Shown here piece by piece: positions 44,230 to 53,374 of a stretch of DNA of 61,093 nt. Each line of letters begins with the position of its first letter. The stretch's first letter is position 1. Origin of the DNA: Rhodobiaceae bacterium. GTDB taxonomy: Bacteria; Pseudomonadota; Alphaproteobacteria; MED-G09. The position numbers and the translations under genes were made by a program. The stretch lies in contig PBRS01000045.1 in the NCBI GenBank assembly GCA_002726005.1, positions 1 to 61,093 of the forward strand, written 5' to 3'. Under the pieces are notes generated by a model that saw nothing but the letters and a program-made list of their open reading frames with translations, was not told the DNA's origin and did not search any database.

Positions 44230-44700
44230 TTACTTTAAAGGAACACCGGGCAAATATTTTGATTGTCTTATAGTTAAAGAAGTTTTCACACTTGCTACAT
44301 TTGGAGCTGAAGTTAATTCGTTAGTAAGAAAATTTTGAAAACTAGATAAATCTGGGGCCACACACTTTAAAATAAAATCAATTTCTCCATTAAGCATATG
44401 ACATTCTCTAACATAATCTAAATTGCTAACATGCTCCTCAAAACTTAATAAATCTGCTTCAGCCTGGTTGTGTAAACCAACCATCGCAAAGACAGTAACC
44501 TCAAATCCTAATTTTTCTGGATATAATTCTGCATGATATCCTCTGATATAACCTTCATTTTCAAGTGCTTTTACTCTTCTTAGGCAAGGGGGTGCTGAAA
44601 GCTCAACAAACTCTGATAGCTCAACATTAGTAGTTCGGCCATTTTCTTGCAGTTTATTAAGTATTTTAATATCTATGAAATCTAAATTATCTCGTTTCAT
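44230..44700 (-). CDS. Lrp/AsnC family transcriptional regulator
   Basis: A small feast/famine regulator. The N-terminal helix-turn-helix reads LDFIDIKILNKLQENGRTTNVELSE (two blocks) followed by SAPPCLRRVKALENEGYIRGY, the family hallmark. The C-terminal RAM ligand-binding domain covers about 75-150, with MVGLHNQAE and VRECHMLNGEIDFILKC. The ATG at 44700 (MKRDNLD...) was chosen because homology begins there; the frame continues to an ATG at 44736, which would add 12 unrelated-looking residues. The adjacent ELM1-like and trxB genes, transcribed divergently, may be targets. Such Lrp-trxB adjacency is common in alphaproteobacteria. Confidence 0.93.
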   Translation of the reverse strand: MKRDNLDFIDIKILNKLQENGRTTNVELSEFVELSAPPCLRRVKALENEGYIRGYHAELYPEKLGFEVTVFAMVGLHNQAEADLLSFEEHVSNLDYVRECHMLNGEIDFILKCVAPDLSSFQNFLTNELTSAPNVASVKTSLTIRQSKYLPGVPLK

Positions 44701-44762
44701 GAAATTTATGTTATAGATTATATTGTTAATACGCAAGATTATTACAATAATCGATAATAACT

Positions 44763-45698
44763 ATGGTTTTAAAAGAAATAAAAAATAGCTGGATACTTTC
44801 TTCAGGTTTAATTGGGTGTGAAAACCAGTGCCTTGGTGTGATTGAACGATTAGGAATAGAGACAGAAATTAAAAAAATAAAGCCATCAATGGCTGTTTCT
44901 GTTTTTGCTCCTTATGGGACTGCATTTCTTAATCCTCAAGTTCGTGAACCATGGCCTGATCTTGTGATAGCAGCTGGAAGAAAAACAATTCCCTATCTTA
45001 GATACATAAGAAGAGCTTCTAAAAAAGAATGCAAAACAATATATCTTCAAGATCCAAGAATAGATTCAAAAGAATTTGATATAGTTTGGGCGCCAGAACA
45101 TGACTCAATAAAAGGAAACAATGTTATAAAAACTATAACATCACCAAACAGAGTAACAAACGAACTACTTAATTATCACCACGATAAATGGTTAGATAAA
45201 TTATCAAAATTTAAAGGACCTTTTATAGGTTTTTTGATTGGAGGAAAAAGTAAGGCTTATAATTTTAATGATGACGAGTGTGAAAAAATCATTCAAGCCT
45301 TAAATTTTGTCATTATTAATGGATATACTCCGTTAATTACATTATCTAGACGATCGCCCAAAGTTTTATCCGACAGAATTAAAAATTTATTAATCGATAA
45401 AGAAAGTTTATTTTACGATGGACAAGGTGATAATCCATATTTTGCTATTTTGAAAGCTTCAGAAATAATAATCACAACACCAGATTCGGCAAATATGATA
45501 AGTGAGGCAATAAATGTTCCAAAACCGGTTTATTATATTGATATAAAAAGTAACTCAAAAAGATTTAATAAATTTATTAATACATTAGTAAATTCTGGAC
45601 ATATAAGACCTTTTGAAAACAAAATTGATTATTTTCAAAATAAAAAATTAGATCCTACAAAAGAAATAGTTGACTATATCTATAAGAATCTTTTTTAA
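44763..45698 (+). CDS. ELM1/DUF1022 family protein (mitochondrial-fission-ELM1-like)
   Basis: A 311-residue protein of the ELM1-like family (PF06258), found in alphaproteobacteria and, as a mitochondrial fission factor, in plants. Characteristic blocks are [40 protein letters not shown] and [11 protein letters not shown], with the late [15 protein letters not shown] pattern of GT-B-like nucleotide-sugar-binding folds. The bacterial role is not established; a glycosyltransferase-like function is inferred from the fold. It heads an operon with trxB and the MutL-like gene, 20 bases and then 14 bases apart. Confidence 0.88.
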   Translation: MVLKEIKNSWILSSGLIGCENQCLGVIERLGIETEIKKIKPSMAVSVFAPYGTAFLNPQVREPWPDLVIAAGRKTIPYLRYIRRASKKECKTIYLQDPRIDSKEFDIVWAPEHDSIKGNNVIKTITSPNRVTNELLNYHHDKWLDKLSKFKGPFIGFLIGGKSKAYNFNDDECEKIIQALNFVIINGYTPLITLSRRSPKVLSDRIKNLLIDKESLFYDGQGDNPYFAILKASEIIITTPDSANMISEAINVPKPVYYIDIKSNSKRFNKFINTLVNSGHIRPFENKIDYFQNKKLDPTKEIVDYIYKNLF

Positions 45699-45718
45699 AT
45701 GAAATAAAGCTAATTAAA

Positions 45719-46657
45719 ATGACAGATAACAATCATTCAAAATTATTAATTCTTGGTTCTGGACCTGCTGGCTATACTGCTGCCATCTATTCTTCAAGAG
45801 CAATGTTAGAGCCTACTCTTCTAACGGGGATTGAACCAGGCGGTCAAATGACAATAACTACAGATGTAGAAAATTATCCAGGTTTTGCAGATATTATTCA
45901 AGGTCCATGGTTAATGGATCAGATGAAAGAACAAGCTATAAGCGTTGGAACAAATATAGTCTTTGATACCATTGTAGATGTCGATTTATCAAATAAACCT
46001 TTTAAATTAAGATCTGACTCAGGAAAAGAATATACATGCGATGCTTTAATCATTGCAACTGGCGCTCAAGCAAAATGGTTAGGGCTAGAATCAGAAAATA
46101 AATTTAAGGGATATGGTGTATCAGCATGTGCAACTTGTGATGGTTTTTTTTATAAAGATAAAACAGTTGTTGTGGTTGGAGGAGGAAACACTGCTGCTGA
46201 AGAAGCAATTTTTTTAACTAACTTTGCAAGTGAGGTTAAATTAATTCATAGAAGAGACTCATTGCGTGCTGAAAAAATTCTTCAAAAAAGATTGGTAGAA
46301 AATAAAAAAATTGAAATCATTTGGGATACAGAAATTACAGAAATAATTGGCGATGAAGATCCCTTAAGTGTAAACCAAGTTGTTTTAAAAAATAAGAAAA
46401 CAAATAGTATAGAGAATCTTAAGGCTGATGGTGTTTTTGTTGCAATTGGACACAGCCCTTCCTCACTAATATTTCAAAATCAATTAGATATGAATGAAGC
46501 GGGTTATATTTTTACTGCGGCAGATTCAACTAAAACAAACATTAATGGTGTTTTTGCAGCTGGTGATGTTACAGATGATAAATATAGACAAGCCGTTACA
46601 GCTGCAGGTATGGGCTGCATGGCAGCACTTGAAGTTGAAGAATATTTATCTGAATAA
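45719..46657 (+). CDS. trxB: Thioredoxin-disulfide reductase
   Basis: NADPH-dependent FAD enzyme that keeps thioredoxin reduced. The 312-residue length is normal. The FAD loop [17 protein letters not shown] is at 13-29, the redox-active CATC at Cys137 and Cys140, the NADPH loop [10 protein letters not shown] near 158-167 and the C-terminal FAD segment [18 protein letters not shown]. All catalytic residues are intact. It follows the ELM1-like gene in a short operon and sits near the Lrp-type regulator, a common arrangement in alphaproteobacteria. Confidence 0.96.
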   Translation: MTDNNHSKLLILGSGPAGYTAAIYSSRAMLEPTLLTGIEPGGQMTITTDVENYPGFADIIQGPWLMDQMKEQAISVGTNIVFDTIVDVDLSNKPFKLRSDSGKEYTCDALIIATGAQAKWLGLESENKFKGYGVSACATCDGFFYKDKTVVVVGGGNTAAEEAIFLTNFASEVKLIHRRDSLRAEKILQKRLVENKKIEIIWDTEITEIIGDEDPLSVNQVVLKNKKTNSIENLKADGVFVAIGHSPSSLIFQNQLDMNEAGYIFTAADSTKTNINGVFAAGDVTDDKYRQAVTAAGMGCMAALEVEEYLSE

Positions 46658-46671
46658 AAAGGAAAAGATTA

Positions 46672-47754
46672 TTGAGCAATACTCCTTTAGCCGAATATTC
46701 AAAACCAAAAAATACAGAATATGAGGAATATGGCGCTTCAAATATATTAAAGAACCTGATTGAATTCTCAATTAATGATAGCGCTAATAAAATTAACATT
46801 AAGATTGAAAGAAATGGCTTAAGCCTAATTGAAATTAAAAATAATGGAAATGGATTAAGCTCAAAAGATCTTGCTGATTCAGTTGAGAATAATTCTGCTA
46901 CCTTAAACAACAATAAGAATATATTTTTGAATTTGTCTAAAATTAGTAATTTAGAAATAATTAGCAAAGAAAAAAACAAAACAAGAGGATCTTTATTAAA
47001 AATTACTAATGATAAAATACAACCAATTAAAGAGTGCTATGCAGATATAGGAACAAAAATATCATTAAAAGATATTTTTTATAATGATAATGAAAAGAGG
47101 ACTAATCCAGATAATTTTATTGAAGATGATATAAAAAATATAATATTTAATTATGCTTTAGCTTTTCCGAATATTGATTTCTTAGCTAAGCTAAATAATA
47201 CATCAATAATTAATGCTCCTATAGAAGATAAACTTTCTAAAGACAAAATAATTTCAAGAATAAGCAAATTATTTGATAATAAAATTGCTAAATCTTTAAT
47301 AAAAGAACAATTAGAAACAGAACAAATAAAAATTAAGATTTATTACAGTAGTAAAAAACAAGTATCGAAAAAGAAGAATAATCAATACATTATTGTAAAC
47401 AATAAGCCAGCAAGATTTTTAGGAATTAAAAGAGCGTTTAATGATATTTACAGGAAGTCGTTCGAAGTTGATGGATATCCATCTTTCTTCATTTTTTTAA
47501 ACTATAATGAAAATTTAGTTGAAAGAAAAAAGGTTGAAAAAATGACAAAAGGGTTAATATTAAAATCATTTTCAAAACAAATATACGAATTTGCTAACGA
47601 AGAAAGGAATAAAAACAATTTAATTAAGTCAGTTTTCAATTTTCACAAAAACTTTCAACTTACTGAATCGAAAAACGGAATAATTATAAAAAATAATAAG
47701 AATAATAAAAAAATTGAAATATCAATTTCAAATATTAAGAATCTTTTTAAATAA
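46672..47754 (+). CDS. Degenerate MutL-like protein lacking ATPase residues and C-terminal domain
   Basis: A 360-residue protein whose order of segments follows the N-terminal half of the mismatch-repair ATPase MutL: ILKNLIEFSINDSANKINI against VKELVENSLDAGATRIDI, SLIEIKNNGNGLSSKDL against KLIRIRDNGCGIKKDEL, KDIFYNDNEKR against LDLFYNTPARR, and YIIVNNKPARF against YCYVNGRMMRD. The residues needed for ATP and magnesium are changed: E. coli Glu29, Asn33 and Asp58 correspond to Asn28, Phe32 and Asn57. The GFRGEAL lid motif and the IAAGEV start are missing, and there is no dimerisation or endonuclease domain. The frame is open throughout. It starts at TTG with AAGGA upstream, directly after trxB. 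This is either a decaying or a repurposed mutL. Confidence 0.7.
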   Translation: MSNTPLAEYSKPKNTEYEEYGASNILKNLIEFSINDSANKINIKIERNGLSLIEIKNNGNGLSSKDLADSVENNSATLNNNKNIFLNLSKISNLEIISKEKNKTRGSLLKITNDKIQPIKECYADIGTKISLKDIFYNDNEKRTNPDNFIEDDIKNIIFNYALAFPNIDFLAKLNNTSIINAPIEDKLSKDKIISRISKLFDNKIAKSLIKEQLETEQIKIKIYYSSKKQVSKKKNNQYIIVNNKPARFLGIKRAFNDIYRKSFEVDGYPSFFIFLNYNENLVERKKVEKMTKGLILKSFSKQIYEFANEERNKNNLIKSVFNFHKNFQLTESKNGIIIKNNKNNKKIEISISNIKNLFK

Positions 47755-47755
47755 T

Positions 47756-48172
47756 TTAATTAATTTTTTTTGATGGAGTATTTATAATTTGTGTTTCAAG
47801 GTTTGCATTAACCTCTTCTACATCACGCATCTCTGAATCCAAAACTTCTTTTATATTTGGTATAGATTCTGCAACATCAGCGCCTGTCATTAAATTAATC
47901 TCTGACTGACTAAAATCTTCTGAACTATTTGAATTATTAAATAATATTGCCTGCAGTTCTCTGCTTGGTTGTTGAGGCGTTGGCCTAACCTCTCCTTCAG
48001 CAGGAGGTCTTAAATTATATTCTGGAGGTATAATTAAATTAGGTTTTGTTAAAATTGTAAATTCATCTGGAGGCATTTTATCAGTACCCAAAACTTTGGC
48101 AAGTTCACTTCCGCAGCTAATTAAAAAGATCGGCGTTAATAAAACTAACATAACTATAAAATTTTTTACCAT
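47756..48172 (-). CDS. DUF3035 lipoprotein (BamF-like)
   Basis: A 138-residue secreted lipoprotein. The signal peptide ends in a lipobox FLISC (Cys20), followed by LAKVLGTDKMPPDEFTILTKP and PPEYNLRPP, the pattern of the alphaproteobacterial DUF3035/BamF family. BamF is a non-essential lipoprotein of the outer-membrane beta-barrel assembly complex in Caulobacter. The tail NIKEVLDSEM also matches. It follows lspA, whose product would mature this lipoprotein, by three bases. In many alphaproteobacteria M16 peptidase genes follow, but here the neighbour is the convergent MutL-like gene. Confidence 0.8.
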   Translation of the reverse strand: MVKNFIVMLVLLTPIFLISCGSELAKVLGTDKMPPDEFTILTKPNLIIPPEYNLRPPAEGEVRPTPQQPSRELQAILFNNSNSSEDFSQSEINLMTGADVAESIPNIKEVLDSEMRDVEEVNANLETQIINTPSKKIN

Positions 48173-48175
48173 AAT

Positions 48176-48670
48176 TTAATTTCCTACATTATTTTTAGAT
48201 AAAATAAATTGGCTAAGAATAAAAAGAATTACCCCTACAACAATAAACATATCTGCAATATTAAATATATACCAAGAAAAACCTCTCGCATGAAGAGAAA
48301 TAAAGTCTACTACTGCACCATATGTAAATCTATCTAATACATTTCCTAGGGCACCTCCGATTATGAAGGATATACTTAGCTTTGAAACAATTGAAGATTC
48401 ATTTCTAATAAAGTTTAAAAGAAAAATTATAATTAAAATGGAAAGTGAAATTAGTATCCATTTCTGAAAATCACCTCCTCCAGAAAATAGACCATAGGAA
48501 ATACCTGTATTAAAAACTAAAATAAAGTCCAAATACTCATTAACGTAAATTTTTTCAACAACACCGTCTTTGAAAATTGATATAATTTTATTTTTACTTA
48601 AGAGATCAATTAAAAAGACACTACTAGATGATAATATAACAACAAGATATTCTTTAATTACCTTTATCAT
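48176..48670 (-). CDS. lspA: Lipoprotein signal peptidase (signal peptidase II)
   Basis: Cleaves signal peptides from diacylglyceryl-prolipoproteins. A 164-residue membrane aspartyl protease with four hydrophobic segments. The catalytic-Asp motifs GGALGNVLDRFTYGAVVDFISLH (read in two parts: GNVLDRF and VVDF) and YIFNIADMFI are intact, and VFNTGISYGLFSGG matches the conserved N-terminal loop. It overlaps the end of ileS by 17 bases, an ordinary arrangement. Normal length. Confidence 0.95.
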   Translation of the reverse strand: MIKVIKEYLVVILSSSSVFLIDLLSKNKIISIFKDGVVEKIYVNEYLDFILVFNTGISYGLFSGGGDFQKWILISLSILIIIFLLNFIRNESSIVSKLSISFIIGGALGNVLDRFTYGAVVDFISLHARGFSWYIFNIADMFIVVGVILFILSQFILSKNNVGN

Positions 48671-51500
48671 TAATTTCTCTCATTACTTCTGCATCACGAA
48701 GACTTAAATCTGGGTATTCCTTGTCCGTCCCCACTTCTGGCAAAATTTTCCAAGATCTACTACATTTATTACCTTCAGCAATATCACATATTACAGCAAC
48801 ATCATTAATTTCATCCAAAGTAAATGCATTTTCAGGACCTTTTTCATTTCTCAACTCTGCTTGAGAAGTGATAAATATCTCAGGTAAATCAATATCTCTT
48901 AATGTATCCGCATAATCATCATTTGAAATAAAAACTATTGGTTTTGCTTCAAGGCTTGAGCCAATCCTTTTTTCTTTTCTTTCAAGCTCAATTGCTCCAG
49001 TAACTACCCTTCGTATTGATCTAATTCTCTCCCATTTTTCAAATAATTCTGAATTATTCCATTCATCTTTAACATTTAAAAATTGCATTTCATGGATAGA
49101 ATTATTTAGGTCAGGAAATCTAGATTTTCTGACTTCTTCAGCAGTAAAACATAAAATTGGAGCAAACCACCTAACCAAATAATTAAAAAGGAGATCAAGA
49201 ACAGTCCTAGTTGATTTTCTGATATTGCTTTTTGGACTGTCGCAGTATAAGGAATCCTTTCTTATGTCAAAATAAAATGAAGAAAGATCAAGGTTTGAAA
49301 AATTTAATAATATTTGAAATACTGATTTTAAATCAAAATTTTCATAAGACTCTCTAACTTCATTATCTATTAAGCAAAGCTTGTGAAGAATATATCTTTC
49401 TAACTCTGGCATATCTTTATAATCTACAACTTCGTCTTCAGAAAAATTATCAAGGTTTCCGAGTAAAAAACGAAAAGTATTTCTAATTTTCCTATAAGAC
49501 TCAACATTTGCTTTCATTATATCCTGACCAACTCTTAGATCATCTGTAAAGTCAGAAGAAACTACCCACAATCTGATAACATCAGCACCATATTGTTGAA
49601 TTAAATCTTCAGGTTTTGTAACATTTCCAAGCGATTTAGATTCTTTTTTTCCATCTTTATCAACTACAAACCCATGAGTTAATACCTTTTTAAATGGAGC
49701 TTTACCTCTTGTTCCGCAACCAACAAGTAACGAAGACTGGAACCAACCACGGTGTTGGTCTGATCCTTCAAGATACAAATCTGCAGGAAAGCCTATTCCT
49801 TGATTTCCCTCTAATACAAAAGCTTGCGTTGACCCTGAGTCAAACCAAACATCTAAAATATCATCAATTTTTTCCCATTCATCAGAATTATATTTTTTAC
49901 CCAGAATTTCTTCTGAAGATAATTCAAACCAAGAATCTGAACCATTTTTTTTAAAATTATTAAATATTCTTTCATTGATTTCTTTATCTTTAAGAATTTC
50001 TCCTGTTTTTTTGTTTAAAAATATTGCTAAAGGTACTCCCCATGCTCTTTGACGTGATATAACCCAATCTGGTCTGTTATCTACCATGGATTTAATTCTA
50101 TTTTTTCCTCTCTTAGGTATCCATTCGACACTCTCGATCTCAGATAAAGATTTATCTCTAAGATTATTTTTTTCCATAGAAATAAACCACTGTGGCGTAT
50201 TTCTAAATAACAAGGGTGCTTTAGATCTCCAACTATGCGGGTATTGATGACGAAGTTTTCCTTTTGCAAATAAAGCATTGCTATTAATTAATTCTCTAAT
50301 TACTGCACCATTACCATCACCGTAAGAACCATCATCCTCATACACTTTTTTTCCAGCAAAAATTTTTACATTTGGCAAATAAACACCTTCATCATCAATC
50401 ATAAAAGGTGCTTCAATCCCATTTTTAGATGCTAATTCGTAATCATCCTGGCCATGACTTGGAGCAATATGCACAAAACCTGTCCCTGTTTCATCAGTTA
50501 CAAACTCACCTTCTAGAAGGGGAATATCAAATTCATACCCGAGAGAATTAAAAGGATGTTTACAAATTAAGTTTTCAATCTCATCAACATTTTGAATAAA
50601 CTTTATTTTAGCTTTGGATGCGCTTTCTAAATTATCTTTAAGAGAATTATTAATAATAATCTTTTCTCCAATTTTTGCCAAACTGCCTTCTTCTATTTCC
50701 ATAACCTCGTAAAGTCCGTATTCATACTTTGAAGAAAAAGCAATTGCTCTATTCGCAGGTATAGTCCATGGGGTTGTTGTCCAGATAAGAATATTAGAGT
50801 CTTTATATGGTTTTTTTTGAGTAATTATAGGAAATTTAACCCAAACAGTTGGTGATACATGTTCTTTATATTCTACCTCAGCCTCAGCCAAAGCAGTTTT
50901 TTCTACAACTGACCACATAACCGGCTTAGATCCACAATACAAATCATCATTCATTAGAAATTTATGAAATTCTCTAACAATAATAGCCTCAGAGTCAAAT
51001 TCCATTGTGGTATAAGGATTACCCCAATCTCCAAAAACTCCTAATCTTCTAAATTCTTTTTTTTGAATATCAATCCATTTTTTTGCAAATAGTCTGCACT
51101 CACTTCTGAATTCATTTATTGGCACTTCTTCCTTTGATTTTCCTTGCTCCCTGTACTGCTCTTCAATCTTCCATTCAATGGGAAGGCCATGACAATCCCA
51201 ACCTGGTCTATAAATTGCGTCAAAACCTGCCATTTGTTTAGATTTTATAATTATATCTTTGAGAATTTTATTTAACGCTGTGCCCATATGCACATTCCCA
51301 TTTGCGTAAGGCGGTCCATCATGAAGAATAAATTTTTCCTTACCTGTAGAAGCTTTTCTTATAGAGCCATAAGTATCAATTTTATCCCAATTATCTAAAA
51401 GCTTAGGTTCATTTTCAGATAATTTAGCTTTCATAGGAAGATCTGTCTTTGGTAAAAGAAGTGTATCCCTATAATCCTTGATATTTTTTTCTTCTGACAT
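48654..51500 (-). CDS. ileS: Isoleucyl-tRNA synthetase
   Basis: Class Ia synthetase charging tRNA-Ile, 948 residues. The catalytic Rossmann fold starts with GPPYANGNVHMGTALNKILK, where the HIGH position reads HMGT (71-74). The editing domain follows, and the KMSKS loop reads KESKS (Lys619-Ser623), with Glu620 where Met is usual. The anticodon-binding helical domain is complete. The C-terminus EGNKCSRSWKILPEVG lacks a full zinc-finger Cys set, as in alphaproteobacterial enzymes. It sits between ribF (one base apart) and lspA. Both signature changes deserve attention but the essential Lys622 is kept. Confidence 0.95.
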   Translation of the reverse strand: MSEEKNIKDYRDTLLLPKTDLPMKAKLSENEPKLLDNWDKIDTYGSIRKASTGKEKFILHDGPPYANGNVHMGTALNKILKDIIIKSKQMAGFDAIYRPGWDCHGLPIEWKIEEQYREQGKSKEEVPINEFRSECRLFAKKWIDIQKKEFRRLGVFGDWGNPYTTMEFDSEAIIVREFHKFLMNDDLYCGSKPVMWSVVEKTALAEAEVEYKEHVSPTVWVKFPIITQKKPYKDSNILIWTTTPWTIPANRAIAFSSKYEYGLYEVMEIEEGSLAKIGEKIIINNSLKDNLESASKAKIKFIQNVDEIENLICKHPFNSLGYEFDIPLLEGEFVTDETGTGFVHIAPSHGQDDYELASKNGIEAPFMIDDEGVYLPNVKIFAGKKVYEDDGSYGDGNGAVIRELINSNALFAKGKLRHQYPHSWRSKAPLLFRNTPQWFISMEKNNLRDKSLSEIESVEWIPKRGKNRIKSMVDNRPDWVISRQRAWGVPLAIFLNKKTGEILKDKEINERIFNNFKKNGSDSWFELSSEEILGKKYNSDEWEKIDDILDVWFDSGSTQAFVLEGNQGIGFPADLYLEGSDQHRGWFQSSLLVGCGTRGKAPFKKVLTHGFVVDKDGKKESKSLGNVTKPEDLIQQYGADVIRLWVVSSDFTDDLRVGQDIMKANVESYRKIRNTFRFLLGNLDNFSEDEVVDYKDMPELERYILHKLCLIDNEVRESYENFDLKSVFQILLNFSNLDLSSFYFDIRKDSLYCDSPKSNIRKSTRTVLDLLFNYLVRWFAPILCFTAEEVRKSRFPDLNNSIHEMQFLNVKDEWNNSELFEKWERIRSIRRVVTGAIELERKEKRIGSSLEAKPIVFISNDDYADTLRDIDLPEIFITSQAELRNEKGPENAFTLDEINDVAVICDIAEGNKCSRSWKILPEVGTDKEYPDLSLRDAEVMREINDKGN

Positions 51501-52418
51501 CTATTTATCCAATATTTCAATTGCTTTTTTTGAATCCAATGCAATTTGTTTTTTTAATAAATCAATACTATCAAATTTTTTTTCTTTTCTAATAAACTCA
51601 ATAAATGAAATCACTATATCCTTACCATAAATGTCTTTTGAAAAGTCAAATAAATAGGTCTCAAGAAGCAATTTATCGTCATTAAAAGTTGGTCTAATAC
51701 CATAATTAGATATTCCATTGTAACTAATGCCATCTACATCAACTTTAACAGCATAAACACCAAAATTAATTTTTAGGAAATTATTAACTTCTAGATTGGC
51801 AGTTGGAAAACCAATTTCTCTTCCACGCTTATCTCCTGATACCACTTTTCCTTTTATTAACCATTTATGACCAAGCATCTTTTCGGCAGATTTGAAATCA
51901 CCAGCCTTTAAAAGATCTCTGACATTTGATGAAGAGAGAACAGTTTCGTCCTTTTTTTGTTTCTCTACAACCTTAACAAAAATATCATTCTGTGAACAAA
52001 TTCTGTTTAAATCGTCAGTATCGCCAGCTCTATTTTTACCAAACCGAAAGTCATAGCCAACAATTATGACTGATGGCTTGATTGTTTCAATTATAATATC
52101 ATTAATGAATTCCTCGGGAGTCCTATCGGCCATATCTTTATCAAAATCTAAAACAACAAAGCATTCCATACCAAGTTTACTCAGCAAATACTCTTTTGTT
52201 TTTAAATCAGATAAATAAAAATCATCAGAGTTTTTACTGAAAAATTTTCTTGGATGCGGTTCAAATACGATAACACCTGCATAAGAAGAGTTCTTAATGG
52301 AAGCTTCCTTAGTAATTTCAATAATTTCTTTATGACCTAGATGCACTCCATCAAAATTACCTAATGCAAAAACTCCTCCAGGTTTAATAACTTTGGTATT
52401 ATTTTTTACAACTAACAT
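51501..52418 (-). CDS. ribF: Bifunctional riboflavin kinase / FAD synthetase
   Basis: Makes FMN and then FAD from riboflavin. Residues 1-185 form the FAD synthetase (nucleotidyltransferase) domain, with FALGNFDGVHLGHKEII (about 16-32), the DYDFRFG-type VGYDFRFGKNRAGD and the SSSNVRDLL motif. The kinase domain follows, with GDKRGREIGFPTANLEV and the C-terminal barrel. Length 305 is normal. It directly precedes ileS and follows the HAD hydrolase gene by 9 bases, as in many alphaproteobacteria. Confidence 0.95.
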   Translation of the reverse strand: MLVVKNNTKVIKPGGVFALGNFDGVHLGHKEIIEITKEASIKNSSYAGVIVFEPHPRKFFSKNSDDFYLSDLKTKEYLLSKLGMECFVVLDFDKDMADRTPEEFINDIIIETIKPSVIIVGYDFRFGKNRAGDTDDLNRICSQNDIFVKVVEKQKKDETVLSSSNVRDLLKAGDFKSAEKMLGHKWLIKGKVVSGDKRGREIGFPTANLEVNNFLKINFGVYAVKVDVDGISYNGISNYGIRPTFNDDKLLLETYLFDFSKDIYGKDIVISFIEFIRKEKKFDSIDLLKKQIALDSKKAIEILDK

Positions 52419-52427
52419 TAGGGATAT

Positions 52428-53279
52428 CTACCAGTTAACTTCATCTATAAAAAAATTAGGATAAATGCCCTTATTTTCTATCGATTCTAAAATTTTATCT
52501 TTACTATTATTAGAAAATAATCCTCCAAGAACTAAAATAGAGTCTAAACCAATTAAATTTGCGCCTTTTATATCTGTTTCCAGACCATCGCCTACAACTA
52601 ATATATTTTGCTCATTTGAACTGCTAATTTTTTTTATTATTTCAATGGCTTCAGTAAAAATTGGTGAGTAAGGTTTCCCAATATTTATGACTTTTCCACC
52701 AATTTCTTCATAAGTTTTTGAAATTAACCCAGCACATGGTATTAATTTTTTTCCACGTTGAACTAGAAGATCGGGATTTGCACATACTAAAGTCATTTTT
52801 CTTTCTTTAGCAGAATTTAAAAGATCCAAATAATCATTTTCATCCTCATTTTCGTCATCAAAAAGTCCGGTAACAAAAATAAAGTCTGAATCATCGAAAT
52901 CTACTCTTTTAACACTTGTGCCTTCAAAAATATTCAAATCTCTATCAGGTCCAATATGATAACAACTATCACCAAAAACTTTTTCATTAAGTGATTTTCT
53001 TGTTAAATCTCCAGATGTTATAATGTCATCATAACAATCACTTTTAAAACCAAAATTATCTAAAACCGTCTTAACATATGATGATGGCCTTGGAGCATTA
53101 GATAATAGAACAACAATATTATTTTGCTCTTTATAATTAAGCAGACATTCATTTATACCTGGAAATAATTCTTGCCCATTATGAATTACCCCCCATATAT
53201 CACATATCAAAGCATTATATTGATATGAAATATCCGAAAATTTGTTAACCTCTTGTAATTCTTCAAAATTATTTTCCAT
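52428..53279 (-). CDS. HAD-superfamily subfamily IIA hydrolase (TIGR01459-like)
   Basis: A phosphatase-like protein of the HAD IIA subgroup, here 283 residues. The nucleophile motif is ALICDIWGVIHNG, motif II is VLLSNAPRPSS, and the C-terminal acidic motif is LVVGDGLETDIKGA with a catalytic Lys in INIGKPYSP. It is the leading gene of the ribF-ileS-lspA set typical of alphaproteobacteria; its substrate is not known. The ATG at 53279 (MENNFEE...) was chosen. A TTG at 53315 would add 12 residues, and neither site has a good ribosome binding site. Confidence 0.88.
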   Translation of the reverse strand: MENNFEELQEVNKFSDISYQYNALICDIWGVIHNGQELFPGINECLLNYKEQNNIVVLLSNAPRPSSYVKTVLDNFGFKSDCYDDIITSGDLTRKSLNEKVFGDSCYHIGPDRDLNIFEGTSVKRVDFDDSDFIFVTGLFDDENEDENDYLDLLNSAKERKMTLVCANPDLLVQRGKKLIPCAGLISKTYEEIGGKVINIGKPYSPIFTEAIEIIKKISSSNEQNILVVGDGLETDIKGANLIGLDSILVLGGLFSNNSKDKILESIENKGIYPNFFIDEVNW

Positions 53280-53374
53280 TTGCAATTCACTAATGTAACT
53301 ATCATATTCAGTCAACTATTGGTTCATTTAGTTTTAAAGCTCTGATAAGTTATAGTTGTTAAAAGGAGGGAGTA

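Noticed and set aside
46672-47754. A frameshifted or otherwise broken mutL pseudogene
   Set aside because: The frame is continuous with a ribosome binding site and no frame switch is evident; the change is in catalytic residues and domain content, so it was kept as a coding gene of uncertain role.
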